Both the position numbers and the translations under genes were made by a program. 64,000 nucleotides of DNA from Vulcanimicrobiota bacterium. GTDB lineage: Bacteria > Vulcanimicrobiota > Vulcanimicrobiia > Vulcanimicrobiales > Vulcanimicrobiaceae. The stretch is from NCBI GenBank assembly GCA_003168375.1, contig PMSI01000003.1, positions 930,001 through 994,000 on the forward strand. Reading direction: 5' to 3'. Under the pieces are notes generated by a model. The model worked only from the letters and a program-made list of their open reading frames with translations. It searched no databases and was not told the origin of the DNA. Of this stretch, positions 43,668 to 52,328 are shown piece after piece; within the stretch, counting starts at the first letter, position 1, and each line of letters begins with the position of its first letter.

Positions 43668-45729
43668 CGACTTCCGCGCCGACTTCCTGAATCAAGTCGC
43701 TGTTTGCGCAGCCGCCGACTCAGACTTCACGCATTCTGCTTTCGTTCAGGTCGCCCTAGAACACCTCGAGGAAGCTGGCGAAGTTGCTGACTTCCAAGCC
43801 TCGTATTTTCGCGGCCTCGTGTCCCGGCACGCGGTCGCCATTGATGGATACTCATTTGACAAGGCTGATGGGTCGTTGCGTGTTTTTCTGGCGGACCCTG
43901 GCCTTTCTGCACTCGAAACGCTCACTCAGACCAGCGCCCGCGCCCTATTCGGCCGCCTCCGCGCCTTTGTCGAAGACGCGTTTAGCGGCTTGCTCGAAGA
44001 TGCCATTGACGACAATTCGCCGGCCCGGGCAGCTGCCGATGACCTGAAAGACTTTGCGCCGACGGTGTCTAGGATCCGCGCATATCTCCTCACTGATGCG
44101 CTACTCAGCTTGCGCGTAAAAGACTGGCCAGAGGAACAGTTACGCAACGTCCCGGTTGAGTTCCACATCTGGGACATCAATCGCTTCTTCAGAGCATTCA
44201 GCTCCCGCACTGGGCAAGATGAATTGCTCGTCGACTTTGCTAGCGCTGCTCCGCCAGGCATACCGTGCCTGGACGCGAGCAGCGTCGACAGCCCCTACGC
44301 CGCGTATCTTTGCGTAATCCCCGGATCAACGCTAGCCGACATCTACGATCAATATGGAAGCCGCCTGCTCGAAGGGAACGTCCGTTCATTTCTGAGCACG
44401 AGGGGTCGCATAAATAGTGGGATCCGTCGCACGGTCCTCACAGAGCCGTCTATGTTCTTCGCCTATAACAACGGGATCGCGGCGACGGCCAGCGCCGTCG
44501 AGATCGTACGTGGACCGGATGGCGCGTTCATTACAACGGCTCGGGATCTCCAGATCGTGAACGGCGGACAGACCACGGCATCTCTGGCGGCTGCGCGAAG
44601 AATGGATAAAGGCGACTTGCAGGCGACGTACGTGCCGATGAAGCTTTCCGTCATCGATCCCACGGCGTCCGGAGAAATGATCCCCCGGATCTCGAGGTTT
44701 GCGAACAGCCAAAATGCGGTAAGCCAGGCAGACTTTTTTTCGAATCATGAGTTTCATCGCCAGCTAGAGCGCCTTTCTCGCCGCCTTTGGGCTCCAGCAA
44801 GACCTGGGTCGCAACATGAAACTCGTTGGTTTTATGAGCGGGCACGGGGCCAGTATTTGAATGCCACTGTTGAGATGACCCTCGCCGAACGCAGACGCTT
44901 CGTAGAAATGAACCCACGGGAACAAGTAATCACCAAGACCGACCTTGCGAAAGCCGAAAACTCGTGGGGACAGTTACCACATATTGTAAGTCGCGGTGCG
45001 CAAAGTAGCTTTCTATACTTTGCAGGCACGATAACGGACCAGTGGAATAAAGCTCGCGACGATTTCCACGAGGAATATTTTCGCCTGGCCGCAGCTCGCG
45101 TCATTCTCTTTCGAACGACGGAACACGTCGTCTCCAGACAGCCTTGGTATTCAGGAGGTTATCGCGCAAACATAGTTACATATGCTATTGCTCGGCTTTC
45201 GCATGAAATCTCGAGAGCAGCGATCGGCGCCCTGAACTTTAGGTCTGTGTGGCAACAGCAACGACTGTCCGATGTCCTTTGCGATCAATTGGCCCTTACG
45301 GCCGAAGCAATCTATGCGGTGATCACGAATCCTGTAGCAGGGCGTCAGAATGTCACACAGTGGTGCAAGCGCGAGGAATGCTGGCTGAGCGTGAAGGCAG
45401 CTGCAGCACCGCTTCTGCCAGCGTTCATGGCTGAACTAGTCCCTCCAACTGAAGTAAGGGCGCATGACCGCACGGCACGAATGCAGCAACAGATGGACTC
45501 TGGTATCGATGCCCAAACGCTAGTCGTACAAATTGGGAACGAGTATTGGAGTCAATTGTTATCGTGGTGCAGGACGCGGCGCTTCGTTACGGCCGAAGAA
45601 GAGCGGATGCTTCGCATCGCCGCCGGTCATAGCACCGGCTTGCCGAATGAGAAGCAGAGCAAGCGACTCCTTCAACTGGTCGAGCGCTGCAAGAATGAAG
45701 GATTTCTAGAGGGCGGCGAGCGAGCCTAA
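43657..45729 (+). CDS. AIPR (abortive infection phage resistance) protein, cassette A
   Basis: 690 residues from a TTG at 43657 with GGAGGA eight to nine bases upstream and an 11-base overlap with the nuclease gene. The AIPR domain is marked by MFFAYNNGIAATASAVEI, QIVNGGQTTASLAAARR (NGGQTT at 302-307) and RISRFANSQNAVSQADFFS. AIPR proteins were named from phage abortive infection in lactococci and often close MORC-Z1-nuclease operons. Molecular activity is not known. It ends 20 bases before the convergent Vsr gene. Confidence 0.9.
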   Translation: MDIDDFRADFLNQVAVCAAADSDFTHSAFVQVALEHLEEAGEVADFQASYFRGLVSRHAVAIDGYSFDKADGSLRVFLADPGLSALETLTQTSARALFGRLRAFVEDAFSGLLEDAIDDNSPARAAADDLKDFAPTVSRIRAYLLTDALLSLRVKDWPEEQLRNVPVEFHIWDINRFFRAFSSRTGQDELLVDFASAAPPGIPCLDASSVDSPYAAYLCVIPGSTLADIYDQYGSRLLEGNVRSFLSTRGRINSGIRRTVLTEPSMFFAYNNGIAATASAVEIVRGPDGAFITTARDLQIVNGGQTTASLAAARRMDKGDLQATYVPMKLSVIDPTASGEMIPRISRFANSQNAVSQADFFSNHEFHRQLERLSRRLWAPARPGSQHETRWFYERARGQYLNATVEMTLAERRRFVEMNPREQVITKTDLAKAENSWGQLPHIVSRGAQSSFLYFAGTITDQWNKARDDFHEEYFRLAAARVILFRTTEHVVSRQPWYSGGYRANIVTYAIARLSHEISRAAIGALNFRSVWQQQRLSDVLCDQLALTAEAIYAVITNPVAGRQNVTQWCKREECWLSVKAAAAPLLPAFMAELVPPTEVRAHDRTARMQQQMDSGIDAQTLVVQIGNEYWSQLLSWCRTRRFVTAEEERMLRIAAGHSTGLPNEKQSKRLLQLVERCKNEGFLEGGERA

Positions 45730-45749
45730 AGCCTTGTAAGCACGGAGGT

Positions 45750-46181
45750 TCACCCGGAGCGGAGCTGCCGTACGCGGCGCACTATTCGGTCGACTGCGCC
45801 GACGACATCAGCACGAATTTCGCATTCCCACACAGCCATCGTTCCATACCCCAGCCTCCGAAGGGACCGCCGTTGTCGCACGTCTCGCTTGGCGTTTTGG
45901 ATAAGCTTTGGCACCCAATATTCTCGATTGGTCCTTGGGATGACGGAACGGCTGCAGCCCGCGTGTTGGTGCCAAAAGCAGCCTTGGACGAAGACACATA
46001 ACAATTTGGAAAGAATCAGGTCCGGCCTTCCTGGGAGGTCATGAACATTTTGGAGCGGCCGGAACCCGCGTCGGCGTAGCAGTTCGTAAACACGCATTTC
46101 GGGGACGGTCCCGTGCCCGCGAATGCGCCGCATATTCTCAGAGCGATTCATACAGTTCAACGAATCAGAAGCGGAGAGCAA
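45750..46181 (-). CDS. vsr: very short patch repair (Vsr) endonuclease
   Basis: 143 residues from ATG 46181; an inner ATG at 46151 fits the usual family start better. Family motifs are NMRRIRGHGTVPEMRV, LPGRPDLIL with the catalytic Asp, FVQGCFWHQHAGC with the zinc/active His-Cys set, REYWVPKL and WECEIR. Vsr nicks T:G mismatches made by deamination of 5-methylcytosine at methyltransferase sites. Its presence fits two C5-methyltransferases in this island. It lies downstream of cassette B, on the same strand, and convergent to cassette A, so either could be its partner. Confidence 0.92.
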   Translation of the reverse strand: MLSASDSLNCMNRSENMRRIRGHGTVPEMRVYELLRRRGFRPLQNVHDLPGRPDLILSKLLCVFVQGCFWHQHAGCSRSVIPRTNREYWVPKLIQNAKRDVRQRRSLRRLGYGTMAVWECEIRADVVGAVDRIVRRVRQLRSG

Positions 46182-46185
46182 CGAG

Positions 46186-46362
46186 GTGAGTAAACTAAGA
46201 GAAGATCGGCTTCTGCAGGGCTTGTGTCCCGAGTGCGGGCGTGAAGCCCGTGGCGACGCGACGAAGCTTGGGCCGGCGTGCCTCGCAAGGAAAGCCGAAG
46301 CTTCCCGCCGTTCCCGTCGGTTACAATCTCAACGTAGCGGAGCGACCACCGAGCCCGCATAA
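46186..46362 (+). CDS. tiny CxxC protein, divergent from Vsr
   Basis: 58 residues from GTG 46186 with GGAGAG seven bases upstream. The product is VSKLREDRLLQGLCPECGRE, then ARGDATKLGPACLARKAEA and a basic tail SRRSRRLQSQR. CPEC plus a single later Cys in a basic context resembles small zinc-ribbon proteins of phage and mobile DNA, though only three cysteines are seen. It begins five bases from the Vsr start, in the opposite direction. Function is unknown. Confidence 0.5.
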   Translation: MSKLREDRLLQGLCPECGREARGDATKLGPACLARKAEASRRSRRLQSQRSGATTEPA

Positions 46363-46535
46363 GCCTCTCGTAAGATCTGAGTCCGTGCTGGGCGGTCATA
46401 CCACCCAGGCACATCTCAAGAGATCAATCATCTCTTAGCCATTGCTTCGTTTGGCTTCGGAATGAGGGTCAGCGACCCTGTTCGCACGCCAATCATGAAG
46501 CACGTTAAAGTAGTCCGTGTCTTCTGCTACCTCAA

Positions 46536-47285
46536 TCAGATTGCAGTCACCCTGAGGCGGCTGGAGATGATGTCGCTTAGTAGTTCATCAGCGTCGCTTG
46601 AATTCAAGCAGTCAAGTAGCCTCGCTCCCCCTATTGAATTGATCTCTTTCATGAGCCTACGAAAGACTGCCCGGTCAAAGAGTATCTTGCTGCCTTCGTA
46701 CGAATCGATAAGCTTGCGCAGAATGGCCCCGAAAAGTTCTTCAGACTGTGCGGTTGTTGGACGTTCGACAAGGTTTGCTCGCACATCGGCCCGGAACAAG
46801 AACACTCTCAGTGCCAGATCTAACTCAACCGACTCAACTCGAGAGCACAGATACGACAACCACCAGAGCCGCGACGCGACGTTATCTCGTTCTGCCTGTC
46901 GCTTGTCGCGGGCGAAAAAGTGCTTGTGGATATGAGCCACCGCCGATTCTCGATCAAGCGGCATCGGCCATCGCCGCCGTGCATGTTCCAAGAACACTGT
47001 ATGACTTAGAAACGCCCACAAGCGCTCGTCCCGCGCCTCATATGGACTCACGGCTGACATTGCCAAGTACACAACACGGCAGTTCTCCACCTCGAAGAGT
47101 TCGCTCCCGACTGGGTCCTTCAGATTGCCCGCCAGTGCGTCATCGATGACTAAGTCGCATTCGAACGAGTACGAACCGTCAACCAGTAATTCATCGAACG
47201 CTCCACCTCGGTACTTTTCGACATTCGCGGTTACGGAGCGCCGAAGCTCCTCCAGCGCGTTCGATCGAAGGAGTCGGACCTTCAC
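46536..47285 (-). CDS. DUF6339-like protein, cassette B
   Basis: 249 residues, fully overlapping style with its neighbour (ATGA, four bases). The centre carries DERLWAFLSHTVFLEHARRR, IHKHFFARDKRQAERDNVAS and RLWWLSYLCSR, a pattern I associate with DUF6339 proteins of bacterial methyltransferase-GHKL operons. It is mainly helical with no catalytic motif visible. As the last gene of cassette B it may be an effector or adaptor. The family assignment is by eye. Confidence 0.65.
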   Translation of the reverse strand: MKVRLLRSNALEELRRSVTANVEKYRGGAFDELLVDGSYSFECDLVIDDALAGNLKDPVGSELFEVENCRVVYLAMSAVSPYEARDERLWAFLSHTVFLEHARRRWPMPLDRESAVAHIHKHFFARDKRQAERDNVASRLWWLSYLCSRVESVELDLALRVFLFRADVRANLVERPTTAQSEELFGAILRKLIDSYEGSKILFDRAVFRRLMKEINSIGGARLLDCLNSSDADELLSDIISSRLRVTAI

Positions 47286-48121
47286 GCCGCCCCAGCGTCG
47301 CCGAAAAAGTACGTATCAATAAGTGCGAATGGTTGCTTCATGAGCCGCTGCGCGATCCGCGATTCATCCTCACTTTCTATTTGGCTGCCAACGTCTGTGC
47401 AACGCTGCCGAAAGATCCCCGCCCATCTATATTCGTCGTAATCTGCTGTCTGCCGAAGAAGGCTGACACATTGCATCACAGCTGCAAAATAGATAGAATT
47501 CAGAAGAATTGCCTGGTTCTGCGGGCTGTTACGCGCAACGTCTATTCGCGCCTTGAGGCTCGGGCTCGCCGCGATCCGAACCTTATCGTAGGCAGCATCT
47601 ATGCGCCACTCGAAATCCAACAGGGACTCATCCTTTACTAAGACAAATGCAGAACTGATTGGCCGGTACGATTCGCGATCGATGTACACGGATTGGGGCT
47701 GATCTAACGCAATAACGGACCCCCGCTTGAAATTGAAGGGACCGGTACCAAACTCGGAGTTGATCCAGTCGCATACGTATCCAGAAATATCCGCGATGGC
47801 GACGACGTAGGGATAGATTCCGACGTCTCCGCGCAGCGAGCCACCCCCGAATTGACAAGAGAAAGAGGGTTCCGCGTCGAGTACTGCCTTTCTCAGATAT
47901 GTGTCGCGACACGAGAAAACAACTACGTATCTCGCGAGTCCCTCTTCAATAAGATCCCTGATTGCCGGCACGCTCAGCGCAAAATGTACGTCTGCCAGCA
48001 CCTCTGAACCGTTGGTCGCTTGGCGCAGCTGCACGGAAGCCTGAATTTCCCCGTCGACATAGTCGTTGACGCCCGGGCGAAGAACGGGATATGGGAAAGC
48101 GCGGAGAACGTCAAACTGCAT
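47282..48121 (-). CDS. unrecognised protein, cassette B
   Basis: 279 residues from ATG 48121 (MQFDVLRAFPYPVLRPGVND), which overlaps the ATPase gene end by 11 bases. The open frame reaches 48166 but the extra 15 residues do not look like protein. The N-terminal half is beta-rich (QASVQLRQATNGSEVLADVH, VVVFSCRDTYLRKAVL). The C-terminal half is helical (YFAAVMQCVSLLRQTADYDE). I know of no named domain. Strict coupling to the ATPase and DUF6339 genes suggests a subunit of the same complex, perhaps a sensor or structural piece. Confidence 0.7.
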   Translation of the reverse strand: MQFDVLRAFPYPVLRPGVNDYVDGEIQASVQLRQATNGSEVLADVHFALSVPAIRDLIEEGLARYVVVFSCRDTYLRKAVLDAEPSFSCQFGGGSLRGDVGIYPYVVAIADISGYVCDWINSEFGTGPFNFKRGSVIALDQPQSVYIDRESYRPISSAFVLVKDESLLDFEWRIDAAYDKVRIAASPSLKARIDVARNSPQNQAILLNSIYFAAVMQCVSLLRQTADYDEYRWAGIFRQRCTDVGSQIESEDESRIAQRLMKQPFALIDTYFFGDAGAA

Positions 48122-50042
48122 TGGCCACCACCCGCAACGTGCCATAGAATTCCTCGGGCAACTCAACCTCGATTACTGTACGAGCCCCGGCGGTTACTTC
48201 TAGGTGGTCGATGCACCCTTCGATGACTTTGCCCTCAGTCGCGGTCACTATCGGCAACGGATAGTTTACATCGGCTCCCGAATCCTCGAGCTGTATGCGA
48301 ACGTAGCCGGTTACGGTGCTGCTAAATGCGATTCGTCGACGCGTAGCTGTAAGCGGCACTGCGCGAACGTTTTGCAGCGCGATCGCCGAGTTGCTTGACC
48401 GCTTCGACGAAGTCGCGCCGCCGTGTTCGCCAGGCGCGTCGCCCCCCGAAGCGTCGTTTCCTCCAAGAGCCCCCCACCCGCCAGTTCCGTGGCCTCGTCC
48501 GGGGCCTTGTCCGTCTCCTTCGGCTTCGGAATCACTGCCCGACTCGTCATCCCGCGGAGCATCGGCGCCAGCATCTGCAGCGATCGGCTTTACTCTGAGG
48601 GGTCTCGCTCGAATGATGATCGCGCCGCTCGGATTCTCGTCCTTCCGCTGATCTTTGCCTTCCTCCGCTTCATCAGCAAAGTAGTCAGCCAATTCGCTTA
48701 GATCGGTCTGCTCCGACACGGGATCCTGCGCGTACCGCCTAAGCATCTCTCTCACCCACACCGAAAGCTCTCGTAGCGCCGTCCGTCCCTGCGTACGCTT
48801 ATCCGGCGGCAAACGATCAGGTTCGAACGCGTCGTGCCGGGGCGGTTCCATAGCACGCAGCAGTGCCAAGCCCTTTTGGCTTTTACACTCGAGTAGCGCC
48901 ACAAAGTCTTTGAAATCGCTGAACCGCCGCAGCCCAGGGAATTCCTCCGTGATCAACATGCCGTTTCGCAGCACGGCTACGCGCTTAGGCAGCCCCGAGC
49001 GTACAATGAGCCTTAACTCACACTCACCTAAGTGCTGATTCTCGGTTCTTGCAATAACGACACTATTGTCACTCAGAGCGCTAATATACCCAGCGACATT
49101 TTGAAACTTCTCCGGCTCGCCATCCTCTTCGTTTACGGCACGTTGCAGACCCTTATTGGTCAATAACCCACTTAACGTTGTCGCACTGATCGCGTGTGCG
49201 CCCTGAATCTGTACCTCCAACTCGCCCCGCAGGATCGCGCCGAAAAAGTTCTCGACGATATTGGCCGCGAGGACATCCTGCCAGTTGCCGGCTTCGTCGA
49301 ACGCGACGATGCTAAGCGTTGTACCGGCGAATCCTTCGAGTGAGTTGTCGGTCCCCGCTCGACGCAACCATTCCGGTACGATATCCGGACGTCCGATCAC
49401 CGGTTGGCATTGCTTTCGAACACCCCAAAAGCCCGTGCCACGTCGAGTTTTTCCGTCATCGCCAACGTGTGACATAAGAACGGCTTTGCCCTGAACGTAG
49501 TGATGCCAGCGCCCCCCTCCATCGGCCCAGACGGTAGAAAGAAAGACCGTCCGGAGCGCTGATACTGTATACGGCGCGAATTTTCCAATCCCGTATGAAC
49601 CGCTAGAAGTCTCCGCTTTTCGACTCTGACCGGTGGCCTTCATCATGGCGAAAAACGGCGTGCCGTTTTCGCACGGCCCCCTAACGCCCGTTGTGTTTGA
49701 GTCGGCTATCTGCAAAATATTGACGTATGCCTTTTTTAGCAACTTCTGCGCCAGAGCAAAGAACTTGACAGCCCTTTCGTTTTCGTCGGTACGTGCCGAG
49801 TCAACACAGTGATCAACTGCCCGACGGAGGGATTCTATGTCCGGGATGTCTTGCGACCGAACTCGGCGCAATTGAATGTCGATCTTTGCCGGGGCATTTA
49901 TCATGGCGTCGATGGTGTTTTGAGGAACTTCACGCCCGAGGTGCTGAAACGGGTTTCCCGTGAAATGCTCGATGCCCGGATCATTGAAGCCGTCCCATTG
50001 ACCGGATGTGTCGACCGGAAACTCAAATCCAACTTCAGACAT
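48111..50042 (-). CDS. GHKL ATPase, cassette B
   Basis: 643 residues. Bergerat motifs are REVPQNTIDA (37-46), ILQIADSNTTGVRG (109-122) and GSYGIGKFAPYTVS (148-161). The N-box pattern Q-N-x3-D-A and the long insert before motif II differ from cassette A's ATPase, so the two are not close paralogs. A low-complexity Gly/Asp/Ser linker spans about residues 495-555 (GDGQGPGRGHGTGGWGALGG). A beta-rich domain ends the protein. It overlaps the methyltransferase 2 gene by eight bases. It probably couples ATP-dependent closure to DNA recognition. Confidence 0.85.
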   Translation of the reverse strand: MSEVGFEFPVDTSGQWDGFNDPGIEHFTGNPFQHLGREVPQNTIDAMINAPAKIDIQLRRVRSQDIPDIESLRRAVDHCVDSARTDENERAVKFFALAQKLLKKAYVNILQIADSNTTGVRGPCENGTPFFAMMKATGQSRKAETSSGSYGIGKFAPYTVSALRTVFLSTVWADGGGRWHHYVQGKAVLMSHVGDDGKTRRGTGFWGVRKQCQPVIGRPDIVPEWLRRAGTDNSLEGFAGTTLSIVAFDEAGNWQDVLAANIVENFFGAILRGELEVQIQGAHAISATTLSGLLTNKGLQRAVNEEDGEPEKFQNVAGYISALSDNSVVIARTENQHLGECELRLIVRSGLPKRVAVLRNGMLITEEFPGLRRFSDFKDFVALLECKSQKGLALLRAMEPPRHDAFEPDRLPPDKRTQGRTALRELSVWVREMLRRYAQDPVSEQTDLSELADYFADEAEEGKDQRKDENPSGAIIIRARPLRVKPIAADAGADAPRDDESGSDSEAEGDGQGPGRGHGTGGWGALGGNDASGGDAPGEHGGATSSKRSSNSAIALQNVRAVPLTATRRRIAFSSTVTGYVRIQLEDSGADVNYPLPIVTATEGKVIEGCIDHLEVTAGARTVIEVELPEEFYGTLRVVANAV

Positions 50043-51064
50043 CGAACGCTTCGCGCGTCAGTTTGTCACTGACCTTTGCCGCAAGTAGCCTTGCAATCGG
50101 AACCGTCACTGCATTTCCAACCTGCGTATAGCGCTTCGTGCGCGGAACGTTGCTGGGGAACGCAAAATCGTCGGGAAAGCCTTGGAGCTTCAAACACTCC
50201 TGCTCCGTCAGCTTCCGAAGCCCCCGGGTATTCATTATGAATGGCACGTTGTGCCCTCCAAGTCCCATGTTCGCGGTAAGCGTCGGACAGACGCCGGGCG
50301 CTTTTGCCCGGACCTGGTACTTTCGTAATTGGTACACGCATTTCTTGTCGAGAACCGCTTCGCTGATCATTTTCGCGTAACGGTTTTCGCCATGAAGATA
50401 GTAGTCGTCGCTCACATCGGCGTCGAAGCCAATGTAGCGACTCAAGTCTTTTGGCTCTAGATTCCGCTCCTCAGGAAATGAAAAGCGGCCATTGCTGAAA
50501 TGCTGTGTCGAAAACGCTACCATGAACAGACGCACGCGCTGCTGCGGCAGGGACGTCAAGGCAAACGCGCTCAGTTCCCGACAATTATCTGGTCTGAACC
50601 AGTACCCGGCACGCTTAATCGCGGTCTCTAATTCAAGAAACCACGCTCCCCCCTCGCCATAGCGAATGAATGGGGCGTTTTCGAGCACGAGAACCTTAGG
50701 TCGGCGATCCTTGAATGCTTCGACGATCCGGATAATTTCGAAAAACAGCCTGCCACGCGGATCAGCGAAGCCACGTCGTGCTCCCGCCTGCGAGAAACTT
50801 TGACACGGAAAACCGGCGTGAAGAACATCGACCGGCTCAAGGTCCTGCGTTTTGACGTCCAGATCTGCAACGCTTTGTTGCAGTAAGGTAACACCGCTAA
50901 AGTTATGTCGATAAGTCGCACACGCGAACTCATCCAACTCGACCGCCCACGACGTCTCTAAACCCGCGTCCTTGAACCCCAAGCAGAAGCCGCCGATTCC
51001 TGAAAAAAGGGCTCCGCACTTTATGTTTATTTGGAAACCACCCTTTTGTGAAACTCGTATTCAT
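50035..51064 (-). pseudogene. DNA (cytosine-5) methyltransferase, cassette B, with apparent N-terminal frameshift
   Basis: The main frame gives motif I CGALFSGIGGFCLGF, motif IV AGFPCQSFS with catalytic Cys, ENAPF, LPQQRVRLFMVAF and QVGNAVTVPIA, a full C5-methyltransferase. This frame has no ATG, GTG or TTG upstream of motif I before a stop at 51061-51063. The ATG at 51064 is one frame off. Removing one A from the AAAA run (51044-51047 on the given strand as TTTT) gives MNTSFTKGGFQINIKCGALF, a normal start. It is therefore a one-base insertion, real, phase-variable or a sequencing error. The TTG at 50982 would cut through motif I. Confidence 0.8.
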
Positions 51065-51423
51065 GGACGCCATCCAGAGCTGGTGTCCGTGCTCGTAAAT
51101 GTTGACGCTGAGTGACGCAAATTCCTCGGTGAATCACACGCGAGCGAGGTTGCGCGAGCGACGGCGTCCCGAAATTGCGGCGGTGCGGCGTATCATCTAG
51201 CGACTACGCGCGGCGACGAAAATAGCGTATCTGATCGCACTAGCAGGCTTTCTCGCGAAGGTGGCCGTGGCCCACCCCAAGCGAAAACAGAGCTTGGCGC
51301 GGGCATTGTTTGGCGCGGAATTGGCCAAGCGCCCGAGGATGCTCGGACAGACGTGTCACAACTATCGGGACCTCAGGAGCAACTCGAAATGGACGGCCAA
51401 GGGTCTGGGTCCGTCGCAAGCTC
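51065..51423. other. no gene seen; right flank of cassette B
   Basis: About 360 bases upstream of methyltransferase 2 with no coding-like frame and no repeat that I can see. It should include the cassette B promoter on the minus strand. Confidence 0.5.
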
Positions 51424-51705
51424 CTAAGCCCCTGTCAAACGGTATTTCGGTCGTTTCGGCGCCACAGGCCAACGCATTTGCTCAACGCGTCCGTCACGAA
51501 TGAGCGCGTGAAGAATCGAGTACGTTAGGTAGTGGTCCTGGGCATCGAGATTAAGCGCAAGGCCAGCGACCGTCTCGATATCGATATTGCCTAGGCCTCG
51601 CCCAGTGGGCGAGCACTCTTCGTTAGGTTTCATCGAATCGATGACGTGAGTTTTGAGTCGTTCAATGAGGGCGCTACCAGCTGTCTCATATTGCTGCATG
51701 GACAT
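51424..51705 (-). CDS. small hypothetical protein, possible winged-helix
   Basis: The open frame begins at 51852, but coding-like sequence starts around three nearby ATGs at 51708, 51705 and 51699, with CGGAGC just upstream. The ATG at 51705 gives 93 residues: MSMQQYETAGSALIERLKTH, then GNIDIETVAGLALNLDAQDH, YLTYSILHALIRDGRVEQMR and a basic end PKRPKYRLTGA. The last segment resembles a winged helix (helix, helix, wing). Lower GC ties it to the island. Family unknown. Confidence 0.5.
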   Translation of the reverse strand: MSMQQYETAGSALIERLKTHVIDSMKPNEECSPTGRGLGNIDIETVAGLALNLDAQDHYLTYSILHALIRDGRVEQMRWPVAPKRPKYRLTGA

Positions 51706-51891
51706 CATGCTCCGAATAAAGGGCCGGCGTTCCCGTTGTTCGATCGACCCTCCTTGTCTAGCTTGAACCGTCGGCGGGCGAGAATCCTTAAGAGGCGTGC
51801 CCGGCTCCGCGCTTGTGGATCTTTCGATGTGCGACCTTTGACGGCAATACAATGCGGGACTGCTGACAAGATAGGAATCGAGGCAACAATG

Positions 51892-52326
51892 CTACCGCTC
51901 GGACGCAACGCCTTGGCGACAACGCTCCAGAGCGCCTTGAACCGCGACGCGGAGCGCGAGACCGGTCTCTTCCTCGTAGGCTTGCTCCAGCAATGGCACA
52001 CACCATTCGGCTCTCAACATCCCGAGGTCCCTGATCAGCCTAAGACGGGCCGCTTCGTCCAGTGAGCCAGAGCGCGGTTCGAACGGCGTAGTCCAGCGGC
52101 GTCCGAAGCCGGGCGCCGTCGCCACCGCCGCTTCGACCTCGGCTTTGACGATGGTCGCGCGTGGTGCGGTCGCAGCGACGGGGACCGGTTCACTGACGAC
52201 GCCCTCTTCCATCTCAGAGTCCCGCGCAGAGTCATCCGATGGGGCCGCGCTGCTGCGTCGGCTGAGCACGACAAAGGCGATGACCAGAACCACGATGATT
52301 GCGGCAACGAAGAGGATCTCCGTCAT
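51892..52326 (-). CDS. membrane-anchored protein with HEAT-like end
   Basis: 144 residues from ATG 52326, two bases after the stop of the DUF11 gene. One N-terminal helix (EILFVAAIIVVLVIAFVVLS) is followed by a charged linker of about 70 residues. The C-terminal 50 residues (AARLRLIRDLGMLRAEWCVP, LLEQAYEEETGLALRVAVQG) read as a single HEAT-like helical pair. It is probably anchored in the inner membrane with the HEAT part in the cytoplasm. Close coupling to the DUF11 protein suggests a common complex. Function unknown. Confidence 0.7.
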   Translation of the reverse strand: MTEILFVAAIIVVLVIAFVVLSRRSSAAPSDDSARDSEMEEGVVSEPVPVAATAPRATIVKAEVEAAVATAPGFGRRWTTPFEPRSGSLDEAARLRLIRDLGMLRAEWCVPLLEQAYEEETGLALRVAVQGALERCRQGVASER

Positions 52327-52328
52327 CG

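Noticed and set aside
51261-51503. 80-codon plus-strand frame upstream of cassette B
   Set aside because: No ribosome site, no motif and mixed codon use; I treat it as chance.
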